From assembly GCA_035939775.1 (NCBI GenBank), contig DASZFO010000292.1, positions 1 through 43,800 of the forward strand: 43,800 bases of DNA. Direction: 5' to 3'. The position numbers and the translations under genes were made by a program. This document shows positions 22,646 to 29,983 of the stretch, piece after piece (position 1 is the first letter of the stretch; each line of letters opens with the position of its first letter). Origin of the DNA: Pirellulales bacterium. Its GTDB lineage: Bacteria; Planctomycetota; Planctomycetia; Pirellulales; DATAWG01. The notes beneath the pieces are model-generated. The model saw nothing but the letters and a program-made list of their open reading frames with translations. It was not told where the DNA came from and made no database searches.

Positions 22646-23173
22646 ATGGGACATTGGCTTCGCGATATTTGGGACGCCGTTTCAACGGTCGCGGCCGGTA
22701 TGTGGGTTACGCTGCGCTATTGGTTCAAGACCTACGAACCGGGCCGGCGGACGTTCACCGAGAAGTTCGAATATCCCGAATTGCCCGTGCCGGTCGCGGC
22801 GCGGTATCGCGGCTTTCATCGGTACGATCTGACGACCTGCATCGCCTGCGACCAATGCGCAAAGGCCTGTCCGGTGGATTGCATTTACATCGGGAAGGAG
22901 CGGGTGACGAACGGCAAAGGTTTCAAAATCACGGGCTTCACGATCGACTACTCGAAGTGCATGTTTTGCGCTCTGTGCGTCGAGCCGTGCCCGGTGGATT
23001 GCATTTTCATGGGGGCAACGCACGATTTGAGTTGCTACAGCCGCGACGGCTGCATCGTCGATTTCGCGCGGCTGCCCGTGGACGTGGCCTGGGGCCGCGC
23101 GACGCTCAATCCGACGGCAGTAGCGGATTCCAAAGTGCTCGTCGAGCCGGTGCACGGAGGTCCGAATCAATAG
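22646..23173 (+). CDS. nuoI: NADH-quinone oxidoreductase subunit I
   Basis: 175 residues from ATG 22646 (GGAG about 10 bp upstream); the longer frame adds 16 residues without support. Two complete 4Fe-4S motifs, [15 protein letters not shown] and [15 protein letters not shown], and FHRYDLTTC are typical of NuoI, which passes electrons between clusters in the peripheral arm of complex [14 protein letters not shown] near the N-terminus is the usual membrane-facing helix. No other nuo gene lies in the window, so this subunit is either separated from the main nuo operon or serves an alternative complex. Confidence 0.93.
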   Translation: MGHWLRDIWDAVSTVAAGMWVTLRYWFKTYEPGRRTFTEKFEYPELPVPVAARYRGFHRYDLTTCIACDQCAKACPVDCIYIGKERVTNGKGFKITGFTIDYSKCMFCALCVEPCPVDCIFMGATHDLSCYSRDGCIVDFARLPVDVAWGRATLNPTAVADSKVLVEPVHGGPNQ

Positions 23174-23278
23174 TAGCAATTGGCAAGGCGCAAGTTCGAC
23201 GTCGCACTTGTGCGGCGATGGCTCGACCGCGGCGAATTATCGCGACGTAGACGCGAATGCTTTGAAAAGGTGCTGGCC

Positions 23279-23713
23279 ATGAACGATGACCTTCCGACCG
23301 AGCGAAAGCTGTTCACTGTCGAGCAGGTCAATTCGATGCTGCCGCTGGTTCGGGCGATCGTCAAGGATTTGGCAAATCTTTCTCTCGAGGTGGTCGAGCG
23401 CCGCGAACGGCTGGCGCATCTGATGTCGGGGCGAAACCTTGAGCCGGGCGACCCGTATCGCGCCGAATTAGTGCAGATCGAGGAAGAATTGGAGAAAGAC
23501 GCCCGGCGGCTGCGCGACTACGTTGAAGAGCTGCGTGAGTTGGGCGCCGAGCCGAAGAATGGCATCGAAGGGTTGGTTGACTTCCCGACGATTGTCGACG
23601 GCCGCGTCGTCTATCTCTGCTGGAAGCTCGATGAGCCTGAAGTGCTCTTCTGGCACGAATTGGATGCCGGATTTCAGGGCCGCCAGCCATTGCCGACCGC
23701 CGCCGCGGTGTGA
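23279..23713 (+). CDS. DUF2203 family protein
   Basis: 144 residues from ATG 23279, with AAAAGGTG upstream; a longer frame to 23180 is unsupported. KLFTVEQVNSMLPLVRAIVKDL, a long charged helix (QIEEELEKDARRLRDYVEELRELG), and GIEGLVDFPTIVDGRVVYLCWKLDEPEVLFWHELDAGFQGRQPL are the full DUF2203 signature. The family is widespread, cytosolic and of unknown function. It follows nuoI by about 105 bp on the same strand and may share its transcript. Confidence 0.9.
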   Translation: MNDDLPTERKLFTVEQVNSMLPLVRAIVKDLANLSLEVVERRERLAHLMSGRNLEPGDPYRAELVQIEEELEKDARRLRDYVEELRELGAEPKNGIEGLVDFPTIVDGRVVYLCWKLDEPEVLFWHELDAGFQGRQPLPTAAAV

Positions 23714-23765
23714 CGTCAGGTCGCCGCCTGGCGACTTGCGTCCGGTGTGCTCGTGAAGATCATCC

Positions 23766-23795
23766 TTGCCAGCGGTTCAGCGCGCGTGGTAGACT
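23766..23795 (+). promoter_or_regulatory. Possible sigma-70 promoter
   Basis: TTGCCA at 23766-23771 and TAGACT at 23790-23795 with an 18-bp spacer, about 140 bp before the small lipoprotein gene. Match quality is moderate. Confidence 0.35.
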
Positions 23796-23938
23796 CGCCA
23801 CGTTGGTCGCGAATGCGGCACGAAGCGAATTCGCTCGCCACAGCAATCGGCGTGCCCGGCACGATGGTCGGTATGTTTAGCGGCAACGTCCGCTTCGCCC
23901 GTCGTGAATCGTACGCAATCTATCGTGGAGACCAGAAA

Positions 23939-24199
23939 ATGAAGCGTATCGGATTGTTCATCGTTTTAGTATGCGGATTGACGGCCGCGATTGGCTGTTC
24001 GGAGGTCAAACGAAAGGCCGAGGAAGCGGCTCGCGCCACCGAGGAGCGTGCCATGGGCAAAGGTGAAGAGGCCGCTCGTGAGGCCGGCAACAAGGCGGTC
24101 GATAGCGCCGCCACGGCTGCTGCTGGCTCGTCCGAAAAAGATGCCGCTGACGCCAAAAACCGCGACAAGCTGAAAGGCAAAGACGACGACGACAAGTGA
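23939..24199 (+). CDS. Small predicted lipoprotein, Ala/Lys/Glu-rich
   Basis: 86 residues from ATG 23939, with GTGGAGACC upstream. A signal sequence (LFIVLVCGLTAAIGC) ends in a Cys at residue 20 that fits a lipobox (AIGC). The mature part is a low-complexity amphipathic helix rich in Ala, Lys and Glu with a KGKDDDDK end. It resembles small stress-type lipoproteins but has no recognisable domain. The codons and composition are in line with neighbours. Function is unknown. Confidence 0.7.
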   Translation: MKRIGLFIVLVCGLTAAIGCSEVKRKAEEAARATEERAMGKGEEAAREAGNKAVDSAATAAAGSSEKDAADAKNRDKLKGKDDDDK

Positions 24200-24282
24200 C
24201 GCGCGGTTTCGGCGCGGTTCAAGCGCCGGTGCCGCACGAGTGCGGCGGCTAAATGACGATTTGCCGCTTTCCGTTTGTCACT

Positions 24283-24326
24283 TGTCGTTTCCCTAGTCCC
24301 CAGCCCCTAGTCCCGAGTCCCTCCCG
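24283..24326 (+). other. C-rich leader before clpV, no Shine-Dalgarno
   Basis: The 40 bp before the clpV start repeat CCTAGTCCC / CAGCCCCTAGTCCC-type units up to the ATG, leaving no ribosome binding site. A related run precedes hcp at 27126-27161. Confidence 0.5.
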
Positions 24327-27029
24327 ATGTCTTCGATCAATCTCAAATCGCTTGTCGGCAAACTCAGTCCTGTTTCGCGCCGGGCGCTGGAATCCGCGGC
24401 GGGGATGTGCCTGTCGCGGACCAATTACAACGTCGAGATCGAGCATTGGCTCTTGAAGTTGCTCGAGCCGGCGGATTCCGATTTGGCGCGGGTCGTCAAG
24501 CATTACGAGATCGATCCCTCGCGCGTCAATCGCGATTTGACTCGCGCGCTCGACAAGCTCCGCACCGGCAACGCCCGAGCGCCGGAACTCTCGCTCGAGG
24601 TGGTCGATGCGATGCGCGAGGGTTGGGTGATTGCATCGCTTAAGTATGGCAGTCCGGTGGTCAGGTCGGGGCACATTTTGGCGGCGCTGCTGACCGATCG
24701 AAACCTATCGGGGCGGATTCGCACCAGTTCGGAAGAGCTGGCCAAGATTCCCGCCGAGCAACTTGAAAAAGATCTGCCCGCACTCACGGCCGACACCGCC
24801 GAAGCGGCGGAAGCCGCCCGCGCGCAGCCGGCGGCCCAAAGCGATGGTTCGCCGCGCCCTGCATCCCCCGATTCGAAGACTCCGTCGCTCGATCAGTTCA
24901 CTTCGAATCTGACCGAACAGGCCAGGAAGGGCAAAATTGATCCGGTGCTGGGTCGCGATGCCGAAGTGCGGCAGATCATCGACGTGCTGACGCGCCGCCG
25001 CCAGAACAATCCGATCCTCACCGGCGAGGCGGGAGTCGGCAAGACGGCGGTCGTCGAGGGATTTGCCCTCCGAATCGCGGCCGGCGATGTGCCCGATGCG
25101 CTCAAGAACGTCGCTCTGCGAACGCTCGACCTAGGCCTGCTGCAAGCTGGCGCGGGTGTCAAAGGAGAATTCGAGAATCGTCTCCGGTCGGTGATTGACG
25201 AGGTCAAGGCCTCTCCGACCCCGATCATTCTTTTCATCGACGAGGCCCACACGATGATCGGCGCCGGCGGCCAGGCCGGGCAAGGCGATGCCGCAAACCT
25301 GCTCAAGCCGGCACTCGCCCGCGGAGAATTGCGCACCATCGCCGCCACGACCTGGGCGGAATACAAGAAGTATTTTGAGCGCGATGCAGCGCTTGCCCGG
25401 CGGTTCCAGGTGGTCAAGGTCGAGGAGCCGAGCGAAGATGCCGCCGTCGAGATGATGCGCGGCCTGATCGAAACGCTCGAAAAGCACCACGGCGTGCGAA
25501 TCTTGAACGAGGCGGTCGTCGACGCGGTGCGGCTCTCGAACCGCTATATCTCGGGCCGGCAATTGCCCGACAAATCGGTAAGCCTCTTGGATACGGCATG
25601 CGCTCGGGTCGCGATTGGGCAGGGAGCGACGCCGCCGGCCGTCGAGGACCGCCGGCGCCGCGTCGAGCAATTGGGCGTGGCGATTGGCGTGCTCGAGCGG
25701 GAGAACGTCACCGGCGCCGAGCACGACAAGAAGTTGGGTGAGTTGAAGGTCGAACTGGCGGCCGTAAAGGACGAACTGAAGGCCCTCGAAGAGCGCTGGG
25801 CCAAGGAGCGCGAGCTGGTGACGCAAATCCGCCAGCTTCGCGATCAACTCGAAGGCCGCCCGGCCCCCGTGAAGAAAGTGGCTGACGTGGCGAAACCTCC
25901 CGAGCCGATCAAACCGGTCGAACTGACGGCGCAAGATCGCGAACGACGCCGCGGCGAATTGGACAAGCGGACCGCCGAGCTGCGCGAATTGCAAGGCGAG
26001 ACGCCGTTGATGTCGGTCTGCGTCGATTCGCAGGCGATCGCCGACGTGGTCTCCGCCTGGACCGGAATCCCCGTCGGACGGATGGTGTCGAACGAGATTC
26101 AGACCGTGCTGAATCTCAAGCAGAAGATGGAAGAGCGGATCATCGGCCAATCGCACGCCTTGGAAGCGATCGCCCAAAGCATCCGCACGTCGCGGGCGCG
26201 GCTGACCGATCCGCGGCGGCCGATCGGAGTGTTCATGCTCGTCGGCCCCAGCGGCACCGGCAAGACGGAGACGGCGATCACTTTGGCCGATCTGCTCTAC
26301 GGCGGCGAGCAGAACATGACCGTGATCAACATGTCGGAATTCAAGGAGGAGCACAAAGTATCGCTCTTGATGGGTTCGCCGCCGGGCTATGTCGGCTACG
26401 GGGAAGGGGGCGTGCTCACCGAGGCGGTCCGACGCCGGCCATACAGCGTCTTGCTGCTCGACGAGCTGGAAAAAGCCCATCCCGGCGTGCAGGAGATTTT
26501 CTACCAGGTGTTCGACAAGGGGACGCTTCGGGACGGCGAAGGTCGCGACATCGACTTTAAAAACACGGTGATCTTGATGACCTCGAACGCGGCCTCCGAC
26601 ACCGTGATGAAGCTCTGCGCCGATCCCGACACGATGCCCGACGCAGCCGGATTGGCCGAGGCCCTGCGCCCTGAATTGCTCAAGGTCTTCAAACCGGCGT
26701 TCTTGGGACGGATCAGCATCGTGCCGTATTTTCCGCTCAGCGACCAGGCCTTGCGGAACATCATCGAGCTGAAACTGCGGCAGGTCCGCCGGCGGGTCGA
26801 GGAGAATTACCAGGCGGAATTCAGCTACGATCCGAATCTGGTGACGACGATTGCCTCGCGCTGCAAAGAGGTCGAAAGCGGCGCCCGCAACATCGACCAC
26901 ATCATCTCGCGCACGCTCCTGCCCGAGCTGTCCGCCGAGTTCCTTTCGCGGATGGCCGAAGGAGGTGCGATCGAAAAAGTCCGCCTCGGCGTCGATGCCG
27001 CCGGCAACTTCGTCTACGACATACAATAG
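24327..27029 (+). CDS. clpV: Type VI secretion AAA+ ATPase ClpV/TssH
   Basis: 900 residues. The N-terminal Clp-N domain (to about 150) begins SSINLKSLVGKLSPVSRRALESAAG, which is ClpV-like rather than ClpB-like. A disordered linker (155-185) follows. AAA1 has Walker A GEAGVGKT at 233-240 and Walker B FIDEAHTMIGAG; DKSVSLLDTACARVAIGQG and the coiled-coil middle domain follow. AAA2 has GPSGTGKTET at about 640 and LLLDELEKAHP, with GSPPGYVGYGEGG and a C-terminal D2-small domain. ClpV disassembles contracted VipA/VipB sheaths in the cytosol. Hcp and an unknown gene follow directly, but sheath, baseplate and VgrG genes are not in this window. A C-rich leader replaces the ribosome binding site. Confidence 0.92.
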   Translation: MSSINLKSLVGKLSPVSRRALESAAGMCLSRTNYNVEIEHWLLKLLEPADSDLARVVKHYEIDPSRVNRDLTRALDKLRTGNARAPELSLEVVDAMREGWVIASLKYGSPVVRSGHILAALLTDRNLSGRIRTSSEELAKIPAEQLEKDLPALTADTAEAAEAARAQPAAQSDGSPRPASPDSKTPSLDQFTSNLTEQARKGKIDPVLGRDAEVRQIIDVLTRRRQNNPILTGEAGVGKTAVVEGFALRIAAGDVPDALKNVALRTLDLGLLQAGAGVKGEFENRLRSVIDEVKASPTPIILFIDEAHTMIGAGGQAGQGDAANLLKPALARGELRTIAATTWAEYKKYFERDAALARRFQVVKVEEPSEDAAVEMMRGLIETLEKHHGVRILNEAVVDAVRLSNRYISGRQLPDKSVSLLDTACARVAIGQGATPPAVEDRRRRVEQLGVAIGVLERENVTGAEHDKKLGELKVELAAVKDELKALEERWAKERELVTQIRQLRDQLEGRPAPVKKVADVAKPPEPIKPVELTAQDRERRRGELDKRTAELRELQGETPLMSVCVDSQAIADVVSAWTGIPVGRMVSNEIQTVLNLKQKMEERIIGQSHALEAIAQSIRTSRARLTDPRRPIGVFMLVGPSGTGKTETAITLADLLYGGEQNMTVINMSEFKEEHKVSLLMGSPPGYVGYGEGGVLTEAVRRRPYSVLLLDELEKAHPGVQEIFYQVFDKGTLRDGEGRDIDFKNTVILMTSNAASDTVMKLCADPDTMPDAAGLAEALRPELLKVFKPAFLGRISIVPYFPLSDQALRNIIELKLRQVRRRVEENYQAEFSYDPNLVTTIASRCKEVESGARNIDHIISRTLLPELSAEFLSRMAEGGAIEKVRLGVDAAGNFVYDIQ

Positions 27030-27125
27030 TTCAATGACGAATTCCTAGTGACGAATGTCTAAAGAATGACGAAGCACGAATGACGAAGACCTGCCGCGGT
27101 GGGACGAATCACGTTGCTCTTGCTT

Positions 27126-27161
27126 CCGCGTCCCATAGCCCCCAGTCCCCAGCCCCTTCCT
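27126..27161 (+). other. C-rich leader before hcp, no Shine-Dalgarno
   Basis: CCCCCAGTCCCCAGCCCC and neighbouring units run up to the hcp ATG, as before clpV. The upstream 27030-27100 has repeated AATGACGAA units. Confidence 0.5.
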
Positions 27162-27641
27162 ATGCCTAGCACATTTCTGCAAATCGCCGATCTGCCCGCC
27201 GCCGGCGCTGAAGACAAGGGCTGGATCCCGGTCAAGAACGTCAGCCTGGGGATCACGACCGAGGTCGGCAAGTTCGAGCGCGGCAAGGCTCGCCAGGTGA
27301 ACACCTCGGAACACAATGACATCGAGATCAAGAAGCCGCTCGATCGCGCGTCGCTATTCCTGGACGTCGCTTGCAGCGACGGCCGGGTCCTCAAGAGCGT
27401 CGGGCTGGCCTTCAGCCGCGAAGGAGAGAAGGAAATCTATCTCAAGGTCGAGCTGAAAAACGTTTTCGTCAGCGAAATCGGCCTCGATATCGCCGACGGC
27501 GAGGAACCCGAGGAGACGGTCAAGCTCAACTACGAATCGATCGTCTGGAAATTTCGCCCCAAGCTCAAGTCGGGCCAGATGGGCAACTGGGTCGCCGCCG
27601 GCTGGGACCGCTCGGAGCTTCGCGAAATCACGCCGAGCTAA
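27162..27641 (+). CDS. hcp: Hcp-like type VI secretion tube protein
   Basis: 159 residues from ATG 27162; a longer frame (from 27099) reads through the C-rich leader and is rejected. The start FLQIADLPAAGAEDKGWIPVKNVSLGI matches the Hcp pattern of a substrate-like loop followed by GWI-V-S. ARQVNTSEHNDIEIKKPLDRASLFLDVACSDGRVL and the later KLNYESIVWKFRP are the beta strands and the conserved LNYE-I-W motif of the family. Hcp hexamers stack as the secreted tube. It follows clpV by 132 bp, and the next gene by only 4 bp. Confidence 0.88.
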   Translation: MPSTFLQIADLPAAGAEDKGWIPVKNVSLGITTEVGKFERGKARQVNTSEHNDIEIKKPLDRASLFLDVACSDGRVLKSVGLAFSREGEKEIYLKVELKNVFVSEIGLDIADGEEPEETVKLNYESIVWKFRPKLKSGQMGNWVAAGWDRSELREITPS

Positions 27642-27645
27642 ACCG

Positions 27646-28137
27646 ATGTCGAAATTCGAAGAACTCTGCGCGGCCTATGGCGGCGTCAAGCACGAGTACG
27701 ACACGTATCGCCACGAGTGCATGGCTTTCGTCGGCACGCTTGTGGCGGGCTTGCGCGATTATCTCGAAGCGCCGGAAGGGTTCGTCAACCTGTTTGCCAA
27801 AGGGGGCTCGTTCGCCGGGCGGAAAGTCGATGGCCCCGCCGCCGCGATGCACATGGGGGATGACACTTTCTGGCACTTCGGCATCGCCATCGATTTGTTC
27901 GAGGAATCGAACCAGATGCCGATGCACTGCGTGGGATTCGACATGCGGCTCAAGAAAGTGGGCCACAAATTCATCCTCCACGTCGAAGGGGGCCCGCCCT
28001 TCGAACTGACCAAAGAGAATCCCGACCGCCTTGCGCCGCTGTACGAATTCATCTTCCAATTCATCAAGGGGCGTTACGAAAACTCATTCAGCGAGTTCGT
28101 GATCAAGGGGGACGCGTCGCGACGATTTGGGTTTTAG
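27646..28137 (+). CDS. Unknown protein, third gene of the clpV-hcp trio
   Basis: 163 residues, beginning 4 bp after the hcp stop, so surely co-transcribed. It is an alpha/beta protein with MHMGDDTFWHFGIAIDLFEESNQMPMHCVGFDMRLKKVGHKFILHVEGG and FEFIFQFIKGRYENSF-like segments; no signal peptide or TM. I recognise no family. Its position makes it a candidate effector, immunity protein, chaperone or tube adaptor of the Hcp it follows; which one cannot be told from sequence. The stop codon falls inside the left end of palindromic element copy C. Confidence 0.7.
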   Translation: MSKFEELCAAYGGVKHEYDTYRHECMAFVGTLVAGLRDYLEAPEGFVNLFAKGGSFAGRKVDGPAAAMHMGDDTFWHFGIAIDLFEESNQMPMHCVGFDMRLKKVGHKFILHVEGGPPFELTKENPDRLAPLYEFIFQFIKGRYENSFSEFVIKGDASRRFGF

Positions 28138-28267
28138 AACGCCTAACAAAACCGCCGGGGACTGTCCCCATTTTGCGCCCTGCACCATCGCCTCGATGGC
28201 CGCGGAGTAAAATGGGGACTGTCCCGGACTTTCCGCTTTGCCCAGGCGGTTCTCGGATAGGCTCTAA
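28134..28267 (-). repeat. Palindromic element copy C (spacer, mixed termini)
   Basis: The left end TTAGAACGCCTAACAAAACC resembles the GCCTAACA termini of copy E; the right end GGCGGTTCTCGGATAGGCTC is the copy A type. GGGGACTGTCCCC is at 28157-28169, a mutated copy at 28214-28226, and an inner CCATCG/CGATGG hairpin lies between. The core is nearly that of copy B reversed. It lies between the convergent clpV-trio and bioD genes and overlaps the last codon of the former. Confidence 0.87.
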
Positions 28268-28282
28268 GCGAAGACGTTTCCG

Positions 28283-28969
28283 TCACTGCGCGCTCGCAAG
28301 CGCAAACCAATCGACGGCCCGATCGAACTCTTTCGCCTGCCAACCGACTTCAGCCAGCACTGGCGGAACTGCGCGGCGCGACAGTTCGTCGCGATTGCTG
28401 TCGATGCTCGGATCGTCGTCGGGGGCGGTCGGGTGGTTCAGCACGATCCCGGCGACCGGCAGGCCTTCGCGAAACGTCGCCGCCACGATCAGCGTCTGCA
28501 AGGTTTGGTTGATCGCCCCGAGCGCGTTTCGGGCGACAACCACGAGCGGATAGCCGAACTCCGCAGCCAGATCGGCAACGTACTCATCTTCTCCCACCGG
28601 CGACATCAGCCCGCCGATTCCTTCGACAATCACAATCTCTGCCCGCTCCCGCCAATAATCCAAGCCGGTCCTGAGCAGCGCTGCATCGATCCGCTTCCCT
28701 GCGGCGCGCGCCGCCAGATGGGGCGCAAGCGGCGCGGCAAACCGCTGCGGGCAAACTCGCTCCAAATCGCCCGGCCGCCCCGCCGCCTCCCAGAGCATGA
28801 CGGCGTCGTCCGAGAAGAGAGTTCCTCCCGCATCGCGGCAACCACTGGCGATGGGCTTGTAAACGCCGACCGTCCGACGGTGTGCCACGAGCGCCCGCGC
28901 GATCAAGCTCGCCGCGTAGGTCTTCCCCACGCCCGTGTCGTTGCCCGTGATGAACAATCCCGGCAGCAT
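28283..28969 (-). CDS. bioD: Dethiobiotin synthase BioD
   Basis: 228 residues. The P-loop FITGNDTGVGKT is at the N-terminus, then VGVYKPIASG with the catalytic Lys, VCPQRFAAPLAPHLAA, IVEGIGGLMSPVGEDEYVADLA, VVARNALGAINQTLQTL and AGIVLNHP; every BioD motif is there. It closes the ureido ring of 7,8-diaminopelargonate with CO2 and ATP to dethiobiotin. No bioA, bioB or bioF is next to it, so the pathway is split or completed elsewhere. The C-terminus is slightly extended. Codon use fits the genome. Confidence 0.95.
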   Translation of the reverse strand: MLPGLFITGNDTGVGKTYAASLIARALVAHRRTVGVYKPIASGCRDAGGTLFSDDAVMLWEAAGRPGDLERVCPQRFAAPLAPHLAARAAGKRIDAALLRTGLDYWRERAEIVIVEGIGGLMSPVGEDEYVADLAAEFGYPLVVVARNALGAINQTLQTLIVAATFREGLPVAGIVLNHPTAPDDDPSIDSNRDELSRRAVPPVLAEVGWQAKEFDRAVDWFALASAQ

Positions 28970-29003
28970 TTGAATACCATAACAGGAAATAGCGTCCTGC
29001 TTA

Positions 29004-29039
29004 CTCCCTCTCCCTCTGGGAGAGGGCTGGGGTGAGGGA
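29004..29039. repeat. CTCCCTCTCCC...GGGTGAGGG repeat, copy 2
   Basis: CTCCCTCTCCCTCTGGGAGAG and GGGTGAGGGA form a hairpin, in the same family as 21391-21424 and 31361-31398. Confidence 0.6.
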
Positions 29040-29190
29040 AACTGTCAAAGGATTCAAATCTCAATCCTTCCCGTCCCAACCATCAACCCGCTTGCCGCGA
29101 GGAATAAAATCCTACAAACTGTCCGCACCGGCTGCTGTCCACCAATTTCCGACCCATTCGTATTCGTCAACCAACTCCAGGAGCGCCGTT

Positions 29191-29562
29191 ATGCACCGCC
29201 CCGTCCATTTCGAATTCCATTGCACCGATTTGGCCCGTGACCGCGAGTTTTACTCGAAAGTGTTTGGCTGGAAATTCACGAAATACGAGGGAGGGAAGGA
29301 GGAGTATTGGCTGGCGACGACCGGCGAGCCCGGCGAGACTGGTATCAACGGCGGGATGATGAAATCGCCCGATGGCCAACCCCGCACGATCAACTCGATC
29401 AGCGTCGCCTCGGTGGATGCATCGGCCACGAAGATTCTCGCCGCCGGCGGCAAGCAGATCATGCCGAAGATGACCATTCCGGGCGTCGGCTTTGTCGCCT
29501 ATTTCACCGATCCGGGCGGCCTGTGCTTCGGAATCTTTCAGGAAGACCGATCGGCCAGGTAG
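29191..29562 (+). CDS. VOC family (glyoxalase/bleomycin resistance-like) protein
   Basis: 123 residues from ATG 29191, with CCAGGAGCG upstream. HFEFHCTDLARDREFYSKVFGWKFTKYE and a second half VASVDASATKILAAGGKQIMPKMTIPGVGFVAYFTDPGGLCFGIFQED show the paired beta-alpha-beta-beta-beta modules of the vicinal oxygen chelate fold. Likely metal ligands are His7 or His11 and Glu in the later strand; the substrate is unknown. Proteins of this sort often act on small carbonyl compounds. It stands alone, convergent to the Flp pilin gene. Confidence 0.88.
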   Translation: MHRPVHFEFHCTDLARDREFYSKVFGWKFTKYEGGKEEYWLATTGEPGETGINGGMMKSPDGQPRTINSISVASVDASATKILAAGGKQIMPKMTIPGVGFVAYFTDPGGLCFGIFQEDRSAR

Positions 29563-29574
29563 CGCGCCGGCAGC

Positions 29575-29751
29575 CTAGCTCGCGATTGCGTTCGTGATCG
29601 ACAGCGAGCTGTTGGAAAAACTGGTGCCAGTCGCCGTGCCGACCGACTTGATCGCCCCGAAGCAGACCAGCACGATCAGGGCCATCATCACGGCATATTC
29701 CACTGCCGTGGGACCATCGTCGGCCAGCAAGAATTGGAGGAGCTTTTTCAT
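29575..29751 (-). CDS. Flp-family type IVb pilin
   Basis: 58 residues from ATG 29751. The pattern MKKLLQFLLADDGPTAVEYAVMMALIVLVCFGAI is a short leader followed by a Gly/Pro before TAVEYA, with the invariant Glu at +5, and a single hydrophobic helix, as in Flp/Fap pilins processed by a TadV-like prepilin peptidase. The tad secretion genes are not in this window, so it is a solitary pilin. The longer frame upstream (from 29823) is not needed. No clear ribosome binding site is present. Confidence 0.85.
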   Translation of the reverse strand: MKKLLQFLLADDGPTAVEYAVMMALIVLVCFGAIKSVGTATGTSFSNSSLSITNAIAS

Positions 29752-29983
29752 GGCACGCAAAGTAGCAGCAACCGTGCGGTCGCCCGCCGCGTCGTATTGC
29801 CGCGCGGCACACGGAACAATCATGGCGGCCGCTTGGGTTCAAGCGGCGTTGCAGCATTCCACTTCAAGGCTACGTCGCCGTTTTAGTGAATGCAAACCGC
29901 GGCGACTGGATTCCTTTACCGCTTGACAATTGCGACGGACCAACCGCTAAATCCCGCAGTCCCGTCACCCCACCGACCGGCCA

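Noticed and set aside
22382-22654. 90-residue open frame on the minus strand upstream of nuoI
   Set aside because: No ribosome binding site, domain or typical composition; it overlaps the leader and start of nuoI.
23714-23938. Small RNA or riboswitch before the lipoprotein gene
   Set aside because: A few short hairpins exist, but no known motif could be recognised.
25131-27026. 631-residue open frame antisense to clpV
   Set aside because: Low-complexity shadow of a strongly conserved gene; no family features.
29896-29912. A 14-of-16 match to the 3' end of tRNA-Met (34458), hinting at a second tRNA-bounded island covering 29900-34458
   Set aside because: The match is short and ends before the T-loop, and the block contains an ordinary MFS gene. 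Chance similarity is likely.
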